Assembly (NCBI GenBank): GCA_964384945.1
Contig: CAYLMK010000027.1
Coordinates: 1-61,730 of the forward strand
Direction: 5' to 3'
From: S015-6 sp964384945
GTDB lineage: Bacteria > Desulfobacterota > DSWW01
Length of the DNA stretch: 61,730 nt
The translations under genes were made by a program, and so were the position numbers. This document shows, piece after piece, positions 52,921-60,096 of the stretch. Position 1 is the stretch's first letter. Each line of letters starts with the position of its first letter. The notes beneath the pieces were generated by a model. The model searched no databases and was not told the DNA's origin. It saw only the letters and a list, made by a program, of their open reading frames with translations.

Positions 52921-53934
52921 TCAGGTATTTCCTGACTTCATGAACAGGGGCCTGAGGTGTTCGCGAATGGACTGGATGGCCTCCTCATAAGGCACACGGG
53001 TGCGCCAGCCGAGATCCTGTCTTGCCCGTGTCGTGTCCACGTCGTGATCCCGTCCGGTCAGGCCGATCACCTGGCGGTTGATTTCCGTTTCGATCCCGAG
53101 AGGACGAAGGACCTTGTCGAAGGCCGTCGCAACCGCCCAGGCGGCCGGAAAGGGTATGCGCAAGAAGCGGGGCTTGACGCCCACCGCCTCGGCAAGGTCC
53201 AGGAAATAGGTCTTCCACGTTACGGCGTAGTCATCGCGGAAGTGAAAGGTCCTGCCCACGGCAGACTCCCGCGTGGCTGCCAGGAGGATCCCGTCCACGA
53301 GGTTGTCGATGTAAACGAGGCTGGCACTGTGTCTTCCATCATCGATGAGCGGGAACACCGGTCGGGCCTTCATGATGAAGCCGATTCCGTCCGCCCAGAC
53401 GCTCCCCGGGCCGATGACGTTCGAGGGTCTGACCACCGTCGAAACGAGGCCCTTCTCCCGATGATAGTGATAGACGAGTTTCTCGGCTTCGTACTTGGCG
53501 TCTCCGTAGAAGATCCCGGTCTTCCGCTCCGGATCATCTTCCCTGTGGCCGCGCATATGCCGTGTTACGCCGCCCGCGCCGGATGCACAGAAGGAACTGA
53601 CGTAGACAAAGCGGGTGACCCTATCGACCGACTCGTCGAGGAGATGCCTCGTCGCCTCCAGAATCTGGTCGTAGAATTGCTTCCGGGTGCCCGCGTAACC
53701 CACCCTGGCGGCCAGATGGATCACCGTATCGACGTTCCTACAGATACCCCTGAGCGTTTCCGGCCGCGTGAGGTCCCCGACCCGGACCTCCATCCCCATG
53801 TCGCGCAGGTACTGGGTGTTTGCCTCCGTGGTGGCCATGGCCACTACCGCATGGCCTTCGGCCAGCAACCGCCTGCATACAAAGCCGCCGATGAAACCGC
53901 GAGCACCCGTGACCAGCACCCTCTGCGACCCCAT
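52921..53934 (-). CDS. NAD-dependent epimerase/dehydratase or 3-beta-HSD-like SDR
   Basis: 337 aa. The ATG at 53934 follows AAAGGAGG. N-terminal motif LVTGARGFIGGFV, VIHLAARVGYAGT, catalytic YGDAK (Tyr-x-x-x-Lys) and RPSNVIGPGSVW. The C-terminal half is compatible with the 3-beta-hydroxysteroid dehydrogenase or sugar-epimerase subgroups (DFRL-type region replaced by FPLIDDGRHSASLVYIDN). Own promoter at 54001-54030, divergent from the aminotransferase gene. Substrate could be a nucleotide sugar or a hydroxyacyl compound. Confidence 0.9.
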   Translation of the reverse strand: MGSQRVLVTGARGFIGGFVCRRLLAEGHAVVAMATTEANTQYLRDMGMEVRVGDLTRPETLRGICRNVDTVIHLAARVGYAGTRKQFYDQILEATRHLLDESVDRVTRFVYVSSFCASGAGGVTRHMRGHREDDPERKTGIFYGDAKYEAEKLVYHYHREKGLVSTVVRPSNVIGPGSVWADGIGFIMKARPVFPLIDDGRHSASLVYIDNLVDGILLAATRESAVGRTFHFRDDYAVTWKTYFLDLAEAVGVKPRFLRIPFPAAWAVATAFDKVLRPLGIETEINRQVIGLTGRDHDVDTTRARQDLGWRTRVPYEEAIQSIREHLRPLFMKSGNT

Positions 53935-54000
53935 TTGCACCTGCCTCCTTTCGGTCGCCAACCCCTCGAAAAGTCAGCGAGCCCTCGTTCTTCGGCGGGT

Positions 54001-54030
54001 AGAATAGGTCCTGTCGCTTTTGCCTGTCAA
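54001..54030 (-). promoter_or_regulatory. promoter for the SDR gene
   Basis: On the minus strand the perfect -35 box TTGACA is followed after 18 bases by TATTCT, about 65 bases before the start. Confidence 0.65.
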
Positions 54031-54048
54031 CCGTCCGCCCGGCGCGCC

Positions 54049-54077
54049 TTGACTTAGGCCCTCGTAAGGGCTACATA
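54049..54077 (+). promoter_or_regulatory. possible promoter with palindrome for the branched-chain aminotransferase
   Basis: TTGACT is followed after 17 bases by TACATA. The spacer contains GCCCT, CGTA, AGGGC, a 5-bp inverted repeat that could be an operator. Confidence 0.35.
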
Positions 54078-54156
54078 ACATGGGATCGTATGGAGGAAGC
54101 GCCAAGAGCAAGCCCAGGAAGGCGAAACGTTGTCCCTATCGAGGATGGAAGCCGCC

Positions 54157-55263
54157 ATGCCGACCTCGAACGATGAGAAACCGAGTCTTGGGATCAGAAT
54201 CACGGTAGCAAAAAGAGGCCAAGGGAGACCCAGGCCCCCGAGCGAGGACCAGCTCGGTTTCGGAATCTATCTTTCCGACCACATGCTGCTTCTGGATTAC
54301 AGAAAGGGAGAGGGCTGGCACAACCCCCGCATCGAGCCTTACGGGGCTCTTTCCGTCGACCCCGCAGCCCTGGGCCTGCATTACGGCCAGCAGGTTTTCG
54401 ACGGTATGAAGGCGTTTCGCGGCAAGGAAGGGACCATCCGGCTGTTCCGCCCGAGAGAGTATCTGGAGAGGATGAACCGCTCGGCGCAGAGACTCTGCAT
54501 GCCTGCCGTGGACGTTGCGTTCGTTCTGGAAGCCATCAAGGAACTCATCCGGGTCGACAGGGAATGGGTCCCGAGCAAGAGGGGGGCCTCGCTCTATATT
54601 CGCCCCGTCATGCTGGCGACCGAGGCGGCCCTTGGCGTGAAGGTCTCCAAGGAGTACGCGTTTTTTGTCCTGACCGGACCGGTCGGGGCCTATTACGCGG
54701 TGGGGTTCAACCCGACCCGCATCCTCGTCACGGATCGTTACGTGCGGGCCGTCCGCGGCGGCATCGGTGAAGTCAAGACTCCCGGCAACTACGCCGCGAG
54801 CCTCATGGCCGCAGAGGAGGCGTACGAGCAGGGGTATACGCAGGTGCTTTGGCTCGATGCCTGCAGCCGCTCCTACGTGGAGGAAGTCGGGACAAGCAAT
54901 ATCTTCTTTGTGGTCAAGGGCGTCCTTGTCACGCCGCCGCTGGCCGGCAGCATCCTGCCCGGAGTGACCCGCAGGACCGTGCTCCAGCTCGCCAAAGACT
55001 GGGGAGTGCCTGTCGAAGAACGACCCATATCCATCGAGGAAGTGATCGAGGGTATCGGATCCGGGGCTCTGACGGAGATCTTCGCATCGGGCACTGCAGC
55101 CGTGATCTCCCCGGTCGGCCAGATCGGCTACAAGGGAAAGGACCACACCGTCCGTCAGGGGGCCGTGGGAGATCTCTCCCGTCGGCTCTATGACGAGATC
55201 ACCGGAATCCAGTACGGCGAGCGCCCGGACCCCCACGGGTGGACGGAGCCGGTACTGCCTTAG
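54157..55263 (+). CDS. ilvE: branched-chain amino acid aminotransferase
   Basis: 368 aa, PLP fold type IV. The catalytic Lys is in GGIGEVKTPGNYAAS. GLHYGQQVFDGMKAF, LYIRPVMLATE, EEVGTSNIFFV and EIFASGTAAVISPVG are all characteristic of group II BCATs. The ATG at 54157 is chosen; a TTG at 54130 and an ATG at 54145 are alternatives with poorer sites. The enzyme converts Val, Leu and Ile to 2-oxoacids. Nothing nearby completes branched-chain amino acid synthesis, so a housekeeping or degradative role cannot be told apart. Confidence 0.93.
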   Translation: MPTSNDEKPSLGIRITVAKRGQGRPRPPSEDQLGFGIYLSDHMLLLDYRKGEGWHNPRIEPYGALSVDPAALGLHYGQQVFDGMKAFRGKEGTIRLFRPREYLERMNRSAQRLCMPAVDVAFVLEAIKELIRVDREWVPSKRGASLYIRPVMLATEAALGVKVSKEYAFFVLTGPVGAYYAVGFNPTRILVTDRYVRAVRGGIGEVKTPGNYAASLMAAEEAYEQGYTQVLWLDACSRSYVEEVGTSNIFFVVKGVLVTPPLAGSILPGVTRRTVLQLAKDWGVPVEERPISIEEVIEGIGSGALTEIFASGTAAVISPVGQIGYKGKDHTVRQGAVGDLSRRLYDEITGIQYGERPDPHGWTEPVLP

Positions 55264-55370
55264 CAGCCGCTTTTTCTACGGGCTGTCGGGGCTCGCTTGG
55301 GCCCGCCGGGTCCCTCTGACGAGCGTCCCTACACGCAAAGTCGGGAGGCTTTCGACGAGTTCGGATCCGC

Positions 55371-56102
55371 TCATGCCCCTCGGGCCGGCTTGATCGCATA
55401 ACCGAGATAACTCACCCGGGTATCGCTTCCGATCTCAAAGATCCAGGGGTCGCGGCCCGTTGCAGCCCTCCGAAGAAATCCCGGAACGCCCCCCTTCAGG
55501 GCGATCCCTTTCAGTTCCCGATTCTGAAGGCCGCAGGACTCCAGGGCCCCGGCGAGTTCGGGCGGCCGGATGAACGACCTCCATTCGTGGCTTCCGGCAG
55601 GAATCTTCTTGAGAATGCGCTCCATGAGCCAGATGGCGCCCACGAGGCTGAGCAGGGTGCGGTTGGCTGTCTCGTACAGGAGTAAGCCGCCGGGCTTGAG
55701 AACGCGGGAAGACTCCGCGACGGCGGCGCGAAAGTCATCGAGGTGTTCGAGTACATCCGCAAGAAGGAGCACATCGAACACGCCGGATGCGAAGGGGAGG
55801 GATTCCGCGCGTCCGCTCAGGACATGAATGCGGATTCCCTTCGCCGCGGCGTGTTCCCGTGCTGTTCGAACCGAAGCGCAAGACAGATCGAGGCCGTAAA
55901 CATCCGCCCCATCCTCGGCAAGGGCCTCGGCCAGAAAGCCTCCCCCGCAGCCCGCGTCCAGGATTCTCATCCGCTGGATGTCTTCCCCGAGGATGGCGCG
56001 GAAGTACCGGTACCTGAACCGATTCATCCGCAGCAGCAGCCCCATGGGACCGGCGGGGTCCCACCAGGCCGGCCCAAGCTCTTCATAATACCGATTGTCC
56101 AT
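55371..56102 (-). CDS. SAM-dependent methyltransferase (UbiG-like)
   Basis: 243 aa from the ATG at 56102. Motif I is ILDAGCGGGFLAEALAEDG, then VYGLDLS, DVLLLADVLEHLDD and LKPGGLLLYETANR, in the order of UbiG/UbiE-type O- or C-methyltransferases. MDNRYYEELGPAWWDPAGPM resembles the UbiG N-terminus. It could methylate a quinone precursor or another small molecule. It lies 91 bases downstream of the amidohydrolase on the same strand and convergent to the aminotransferase. Confidence 0.88.
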   Translation of the reverse strand: MDNRYYEELGPAWWDPAGPMGLLLRMNRFRYRYFRAILGEDIQRMRILDAGCGGGFLAEALAEDGADVYGLDLSCASVRTAREHAAAKGIRIHVLSGRAESLPFASGVFDVLLLADVLEHLDDFRAAVAESSRVLKPGGLLLYETANRTLLSLVGAIWLMERILKKIPAGSHEWRSFIRPPELAGALESCGLQNRELKGIALKGGVPGFLRRAATGRDPWIFEIGSDTRVSYLGYAIKPARGA

Positions 56103-56193
56103 GGCCGGGCTGCTTTCTCGACAGGAACTCGGGCCGCGACGCATCGGGACCGGAAGATCTCGAGGGACGGGCTGCGCGCTGCATGGGAAGGAG

Positions 56194-57132
56194 TCACCCC
56201 GAGGCTTGGGGGAGGCCCAGCAGGGCCGCGGCGTTTCCTCCGAGAATGGCCGCGACCTCCTCTTCGGTGAATCGGATGCCCGGGGGCGCGTTCGTCGGGA
56301 GGCCCTTGATCAGGTCGATCCAGTCCCGGGTGCTGCGCACGACCTGGAGGATCGGGTTGTCCGAGCCGAAGAGCACCTTGCCGACCCCGGCATAGTCGAT
56401 GAGGTCACGCAATTCCCTGCAGAAAAGCTCGTAGCGGCCGAAGGCGAATGCGTCCCACATGGCGATGTCGCCGTAAAGATTGGGCTGGTGAGCGGCCAAC
56501 ACGGCCCAGGGCCGCCAGTTCGCCTGTCCCATGTGCGCGGCGATCACCTTCACGTCCGGGAAATCGACCCCGATGTCTGCGAGGAGCATGGGCTCCGAGT
56601 ACTTCGGCCGGGAAGGGGGCACCAGGGGTCCCGTGTGCGTCAGGAGGATGCCGCGGTTTTCTTGCAGGATCTCGAGGAGCTTGTACGATTCAACTCCCGA
56701 AGGGTCGTAGCCGTAATCCGCATGGTACTTGAGCCCCCGCATGCCGAATTCTTCGAAGGCCTGCCGCAGCAGATCGAGCGCGTTCCCGCGCCTGGGGTCC
56801 ACACCGGCAAGGGCCACGACCCGTTTCGGGTGTTTCCGTGCGACCTCGGCCACGGTGCGGTTCTGCCACTCCACAAGTTCCGGGGTGAATACATCGCTCG
56901 CCGCATTATCGACGGCGCAGACGACCGTGAAGTCGATGCCGGCCTGGTCCATCGACTCGATGAGTTTCTCCCCCTCCGGATCGCCCCACAGGGCCTTGGC
57001 CTTCTCGAAGAGGGCAGCCGGGTTCACGTCCTTTCCCATGATCCTGGCGACGCGGATCGGATCCTCCAACAGGGTTTCGATCATCTCCTCCGGCATGATG
57101 GGGATCATGTGATAGTGGACGTCCACGATCAT
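56194..57132 (-). CDS. amidohydrolase 2 family metal-dependent hydrolase/decarboxylase
   Basis: 312 aa. The ATG at 57132 is placed 6 bases after AAAGGAGG; the GTG one codon upstream is too close. Metal ligands: His6 and His8 in VDVHYH, His in LTHTGP, His in VIAAHMGQANW and Asp in LFGSDNP. This TIM-barrel family includes 2-amino-3-carboxymuconate semialdehyde decarboxylase and gamma-resorcylate decarboxylase, and also alicyclic hydrolases. The product is unspecified. Own promoter at 57169-57198. Confidence 0.9.
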   Translation of the reverse strand: MIVDVHYHMIPIMPEEMIETLLEDPIRVARIMGKDVNPAALFEKAKALWGDPEGEKLIESMDQAGIDFTVVCAVDNAASDVFTPELVEWQNRTVAEVARKHPKRVVALAGVDPRRGNALDLLRQAFEEFGMRGLKYHADYGYDPSGVESYKLLEILQENRGILLTHTGPLVPPSRPKYSEPMLLADIGVDFPDVKVIAAHMGQANWRPWAVLAAHQPNLYGDIAMWDAFAFGRYELFCRELRDLIDYAGVGKVLFGSDNPILQVVRSTRDWIDLIKGLPTNAPPGIRFTEEEVAAILGGNAAALLGLPQASG

Positions 57133-57168
57133 CACAGGCCTCCTTTGCGGGTTGAACGATCCACGGGG

Positions 57169-57198
57169 AGTCTATGGGAGGCAAGAGAAGGCTGTCAA
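57169..57198 (-). promoter_or_regulatory. promoter for the amidohydrolase operon
   Basis: On the minus strand the perfect -35 box TTGACA is followed after 18 bases by TAGACT, about 37 bases before the start at 57132. Confidence 0.65.
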
Positions 57199-57529
57199 GG
57201 AAGGAAGCTCGCCCTTGCGCGAGATCAGGGAAAGAAGTAGGGCATCCGGTTCCCTGAGCTTTTCGGGGTGGGGGCGCGGGATGCGGGACCGTATGCCCTC
57301 GCATTGAGGTGGTCTCCGAATGGGGCCCATTCTTGCTCCTTGGTGTTAAGGGGGTATTTATTCCAGGTCATGTTTGCGAAAAATACCGGCCGGGCCTTGG
57401 GCGTGGGTAAAGGTGTTTCTTGGAAAATGGCAAATAGTATAATAAAAGTGATATATTACGATATATAGGTAAAGTTGATTCTTTTTTATTGAGCCTAAGT
57501 TTAAGCTGAGGAAACAGTTTCATGTCTGT

Positions 57530-57558
57530 TTGGGGCGTTTTCGGGCCCATGCTAGAAT
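57530..57558 (+). promoter_or_regulatory. promoter candidate for the sigma-54 activator gene
   Basis: TTGGGG is followed after 17 bases by TAGAAT with TGC directly before it (extended -10). A second candidate -10, a perfect TATAAT, lies at 57438-57443 in an AT-rich stretch that also has the direct repeat GATATAT-TAC-GATATAT (57450-57466). The 555 bases from 57133 to 57687 hold no supportable gene. Confidence 0.4.
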
Positions 57559-57687
57559 CTTTCCGTCGCCGCCGGGCGAGAACGACGCCAGGCCGGCTGC
57601 CGGCCGCAACATACCCCCATTCAGGGACCCGGGCGCGCCCGCATGTGCGGTCTTGGGGGCGCGGCAAGGGAGGCACGGAGAGACTGT

Positions 57688-59517
57688 ATGTCCGGGAGAC
57701 ACGAACTCGAGAGCGAGTTGATCGATTTGAGGCAGGAGGTCCTAGCCCTCCGAGGATCCCTCAAGGAGCTTGAGCGCAGGAGCGGCTTTTTCGAAATGCT
57801 CATCCGAAGCCTGCCGGGCGTTTTCTACCTAACGGATCGCAGCCTCGTATTTCAGAATTGGAACGAGAACCTGGAGAGGGTGACAGGGTACACCCCGGGA
57901 GATCTCGGGAAGAAAACCATATACGAGGTGTTCACCGGAGAGGGATTGGAGCGGATCCGGGACGCGGTCGAGCTGGCATTCTCCAGGGGATCGGCATTCG
58001 AGGAGGCCGAGTTGGTGGCAAAGGACGGGACGAGGGTCCCGCATTTCTTCACCGGTGTGAGCGCGAGGATCCAGGACACCTCCTATCTCCTGGGGATCGG
58101 CATGGACCTGACTGCGCGCAAGCGCGCCGAGGAGGCATTGCGCGAGAGCGAGGAATTCTATCGCATGCTTGCCGAACGCATGACCATCGGCGTCCTGCTT
58201 TTCCAGGCCTGGAAGATCGTCTTCGTGAACGATGCCTTCTCGTCGATGTTCGGTTATGAAAACGCGGATCAACTGCTGGGGACGGACGTGATGGGGCGGG
58301 TCTCGCAAGGATTTCAAGACGGGATGCGCGACATGGTCGCGGCCTTCGAGACAGGGGCCTCCCGGGAGAGGTTTTTTCAGGCTCGTTGGACAAGAAAGGA
58401 CCTGCAGGAGATCTGGATCGAGGCCAGGGCGAGCCTGATCCAGTTGAAGGGACTGCCGACCGTATTCATGACGGTCAGGGACATTACGGAGGCAAAGCGA
58501 AAAGAGGTGTGCATGCTGGAAGAGGCGGAACATCTGCGCCGTGAGAACATCAACCTGCGTTCCTCCATCAGGGACCGATACCGCCTCGGCAGCCTCATCG
58601 GGAAGAGCCCGGCCATGCAGGAGGTCTACGAGCTCATCGTGAACGCCGCGGCCACGAGCGCCAATGTGATCATTTACGGAGATTCGGGAACGGGCAAGGA
58701 GCTGGTCGCAAGGGCCATCCACGATATGAGCAACCGCGGACCAGGGGCTTTTGTTCCGGTCAACTGCGCGGCCATTCCGGAAAATCTGCTCGAGAGCGAG
58801 TTCTTCGGTTACAAGAAGGGCGCCTTCTCAGGCGCGCAGGCGGACAAGCCGGGGTACCTGGACCAGGCGGACGGGGGGACACTGTTTTTGGACGAGGTAG
58901 GGGAACTGAGTCTGAGCCTGCAGGCGAAGCTGCTCAGGGCCCTAGAAGGCGGCGGTTATGCGCCTGTGGGCGGGAGCGTGAGCAGGTCCTCTGATTTTCG
59001 TGTCATCGCCGCAACGAACCGGGATCTGCCGGAGCAGCTCAGGCGGGGGGCGATGCGGGAGGATTTCTTCTACAGGATTCACGTGATCCCTATCCGCGTG
59101 CCGCCCCTGCGTGAGCGAGGAGAGGATATTCCCCTTCTGCTCGAGCATTTTCTCAGGCTCTATTCCGCGGATGGAAAGATGCCGCGCGTCCCCGGCGATG
59201 TCATCGAGGCATTGATCCGCTACGATTGGCCGGGCAACGTGAGGGAGCTGCAGAACGTGATCCAGCGCTACATCGCCACGAGAAGGCTCGATTTCCCGGC
59301 CTCGAAGGCGTCGCGCCGAGAGGTTTCCCAGAGCGGTCCGAACAATTGCGAGCCGGACCGAAACATCCTTCTTCGAGGCATCGTGGACGATGCCGAGAAG
59401 GCTGCGCTGAGGAAGGCGCTCGACTCGAACCTGGGAAATCGGAGCAGGGCGGCAAAGGCCCTCGGGGTTTCGAGGAGGACGTTCCTTCGGAAGATGAAGC
59501 GGTTCGATATCTCCTGA
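57688..59517 (+). CDS. sigma-54-dependent activator, PAS-PAS-AAA-Fis
   Basis: 609 aa. A short N-terminal coiled region (about 1-30) is followed by PAS1 (30-140, NWNENLERVTGYTPGDLG) and PAS2 (150-270, FVNDAFSSMFGYENADQLLG). The AAA+ domain (about 303-535) has Walker A GDSGTGKE (331-338), the sigma-54 contact loop GAFSGA (378-383) and Walker B GGTLFLDEVGELS. A Fis-type helix-turn-helix sits at the end (ALGVSRRTFLRKMKRF). It has no receiver or kinase domain, so the PAS domains probably sense ligand or redox directly. It lies directly upstream of a near-perfect sigma-54 promoter that drives the fumarate-adding enzyme operon. It is therefore the likely activator. The Thr of GAFTGA is Ser here. Confidence 0.93.
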   Translation: MSGRHELESELIDLRQEVLALRGSLKELERRSGFFEMLIRSLPGVFYLTDRSLVFQNWNENLERVTGYTPGDLGKKTIYEVFTGEGLERIRDAVELAFSRGSAFEEAELVAKDGTRVPHFFTGVSARIQDTSYLLGIGMDLTARKRAEEALRESEEFYRMLAERMTIGVLLFQAWKIVFVNDAFSSMFGYENADQLLGTDVMGRVSQGFQDGMRDMVAAFETGASRERFFQARWTRKDLQEIWIEARASLIQLKGLPTVFMTVRDITEAKRKEVCMLEEAEHLRRENINLRSSIRDRYRLGSLIGKSPAMQEVYELIVNAAATSANVIIYGDSGTGKELVARAIHDMSNRGPGAFVPVNCAAIPENLLESEFFGYKKGAFSGAQADKPGYLDQADGGTLFLDEVGELSLSLQAKLLRALEGGGYAPVGGSVSRSSDFRVIAATNRDLPEQLRRGAMREDFFYRIHVIPIRVPPLRERGEDIPLLLEHFLRLYSADGKMPRVPGDVIEALIRYDWPGNVRELQNVIQRYIATRRLDFPASKASRREVSQSGPNNCEPDRNILLRGIVDDAEKAALRKALDSNLGNRSRAAKALGVSRRTFLRKMKRFDIS

Positions 59518-59594
59518 CCTGTGCCCACCAGCAAGGGTTTGCACTCCCGACCCATTTCTTTGCCTTGAGGCATTTCCGACCCAAGTAAAAATAC

Positions 59595-59608
59595 ATTGCA
59601 AAAGCAAT
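59595..59608 (+). promoter_or_regulatory. inverted repeat, candidate upstream activator site
   Basis: ATTGC, AAAA, GCAAT is a perfect palindrome. It lies about 130 bases before the -24 box, the usual distance for sigma-54 activators. Confidence 0.45.
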
Positions 59609-59697
59609 TCCTTAAGGAGATTACGAGAGAGTATCTGCGTCACTATTGACATACATCTGGCCGTCTGCCTCTCTTTCAAATCCTGCCGAAATCTGAA

Positions 59698-59709
59698 TCT
59701 ATCAATAGA
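59698..59709 (+). promoter_or_regulatory. inverted repeat near the sigma-54 promoter
   Basis: TCTAT, CA, ATAGA is a perfect palindrome about 30 bases before the -24 box. It may bind a bending protein or repressor. Confidence 0.3.
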
Positions 59710-59738
59710 ATCAATAATTTGCACGTCTATTGCCTGTG

Positions 59739-59754
59739 TTGGCACCATTCTTGC
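59739..59754 (+). promoter_or_regulatory. sigma-54 promoter of the fumarate-adding enzyme operon
   Basis: TTGGCACCATTCTTGC fits the -24/-12 consensus completely, with GG and GC separated by 10 bases. It lies about 100 bases before the small-subunit gene. Confidence 0.85.
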
Positions 59755-59856
59755 GCTACGCTTGCCTCGGGGCATCTGCAGGATGGCGATCAGCAGGATG
59801 GCTGGCTCCTCGGCAAGACAAGGAAAAAAAAGATCATATGGACGGAGGTGAGACAA

Positions 59857-60024
59857 ATGGCCATTTGCAGGGAGTGTAAGTGTTTCTTCGCCTTGGAGGA
59901 AGATTCCGACAGGGGTGACTGCGTCCAGCGGGTCATTGACCCCCGGCAGGCCTATTACAAGGCCAAGCCGGTGGAGGCAGAACAGGAGGCAACGCAGTGT
60001 CCCTCGTTCCAAGGCAGGAAGTAG
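59857..60024 (+). CDS. small Cys-rich subunit of a fumarate-adding enzyme (BssC-like)
   Basis: 55 aa with an excellent GGAGGTG site. It reads MAICRECKCFF at the start, GDCVQR in the middle and ATQCPSFQ at the end. Spacing of the four outer Cys residues (4, 7, 22, 48) matches the gamma subunit of benzylsuccinate synthase, which holds one [4Fe-4S] cluster. The order small subunit then catalytic subunit is that of bssC-bssA. It probably binds the alpha subunit encoded 72 bases later. Too short for assignment on sequence alone; the gene context makes it credible. Confidence 0.82.
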   Translation: MAICRECKCFFALEEDSDRGDCVQRVIDPRQAYYKAKPVEAEQEATQCPSFQGRK

Positions 60025-60096
60025 GCGGACCGGAGAAGGTCGGGGCTTGCGGCGGATTTCCCCGGAGCAATCACACGACCGGAAGGAGGCTCGGAA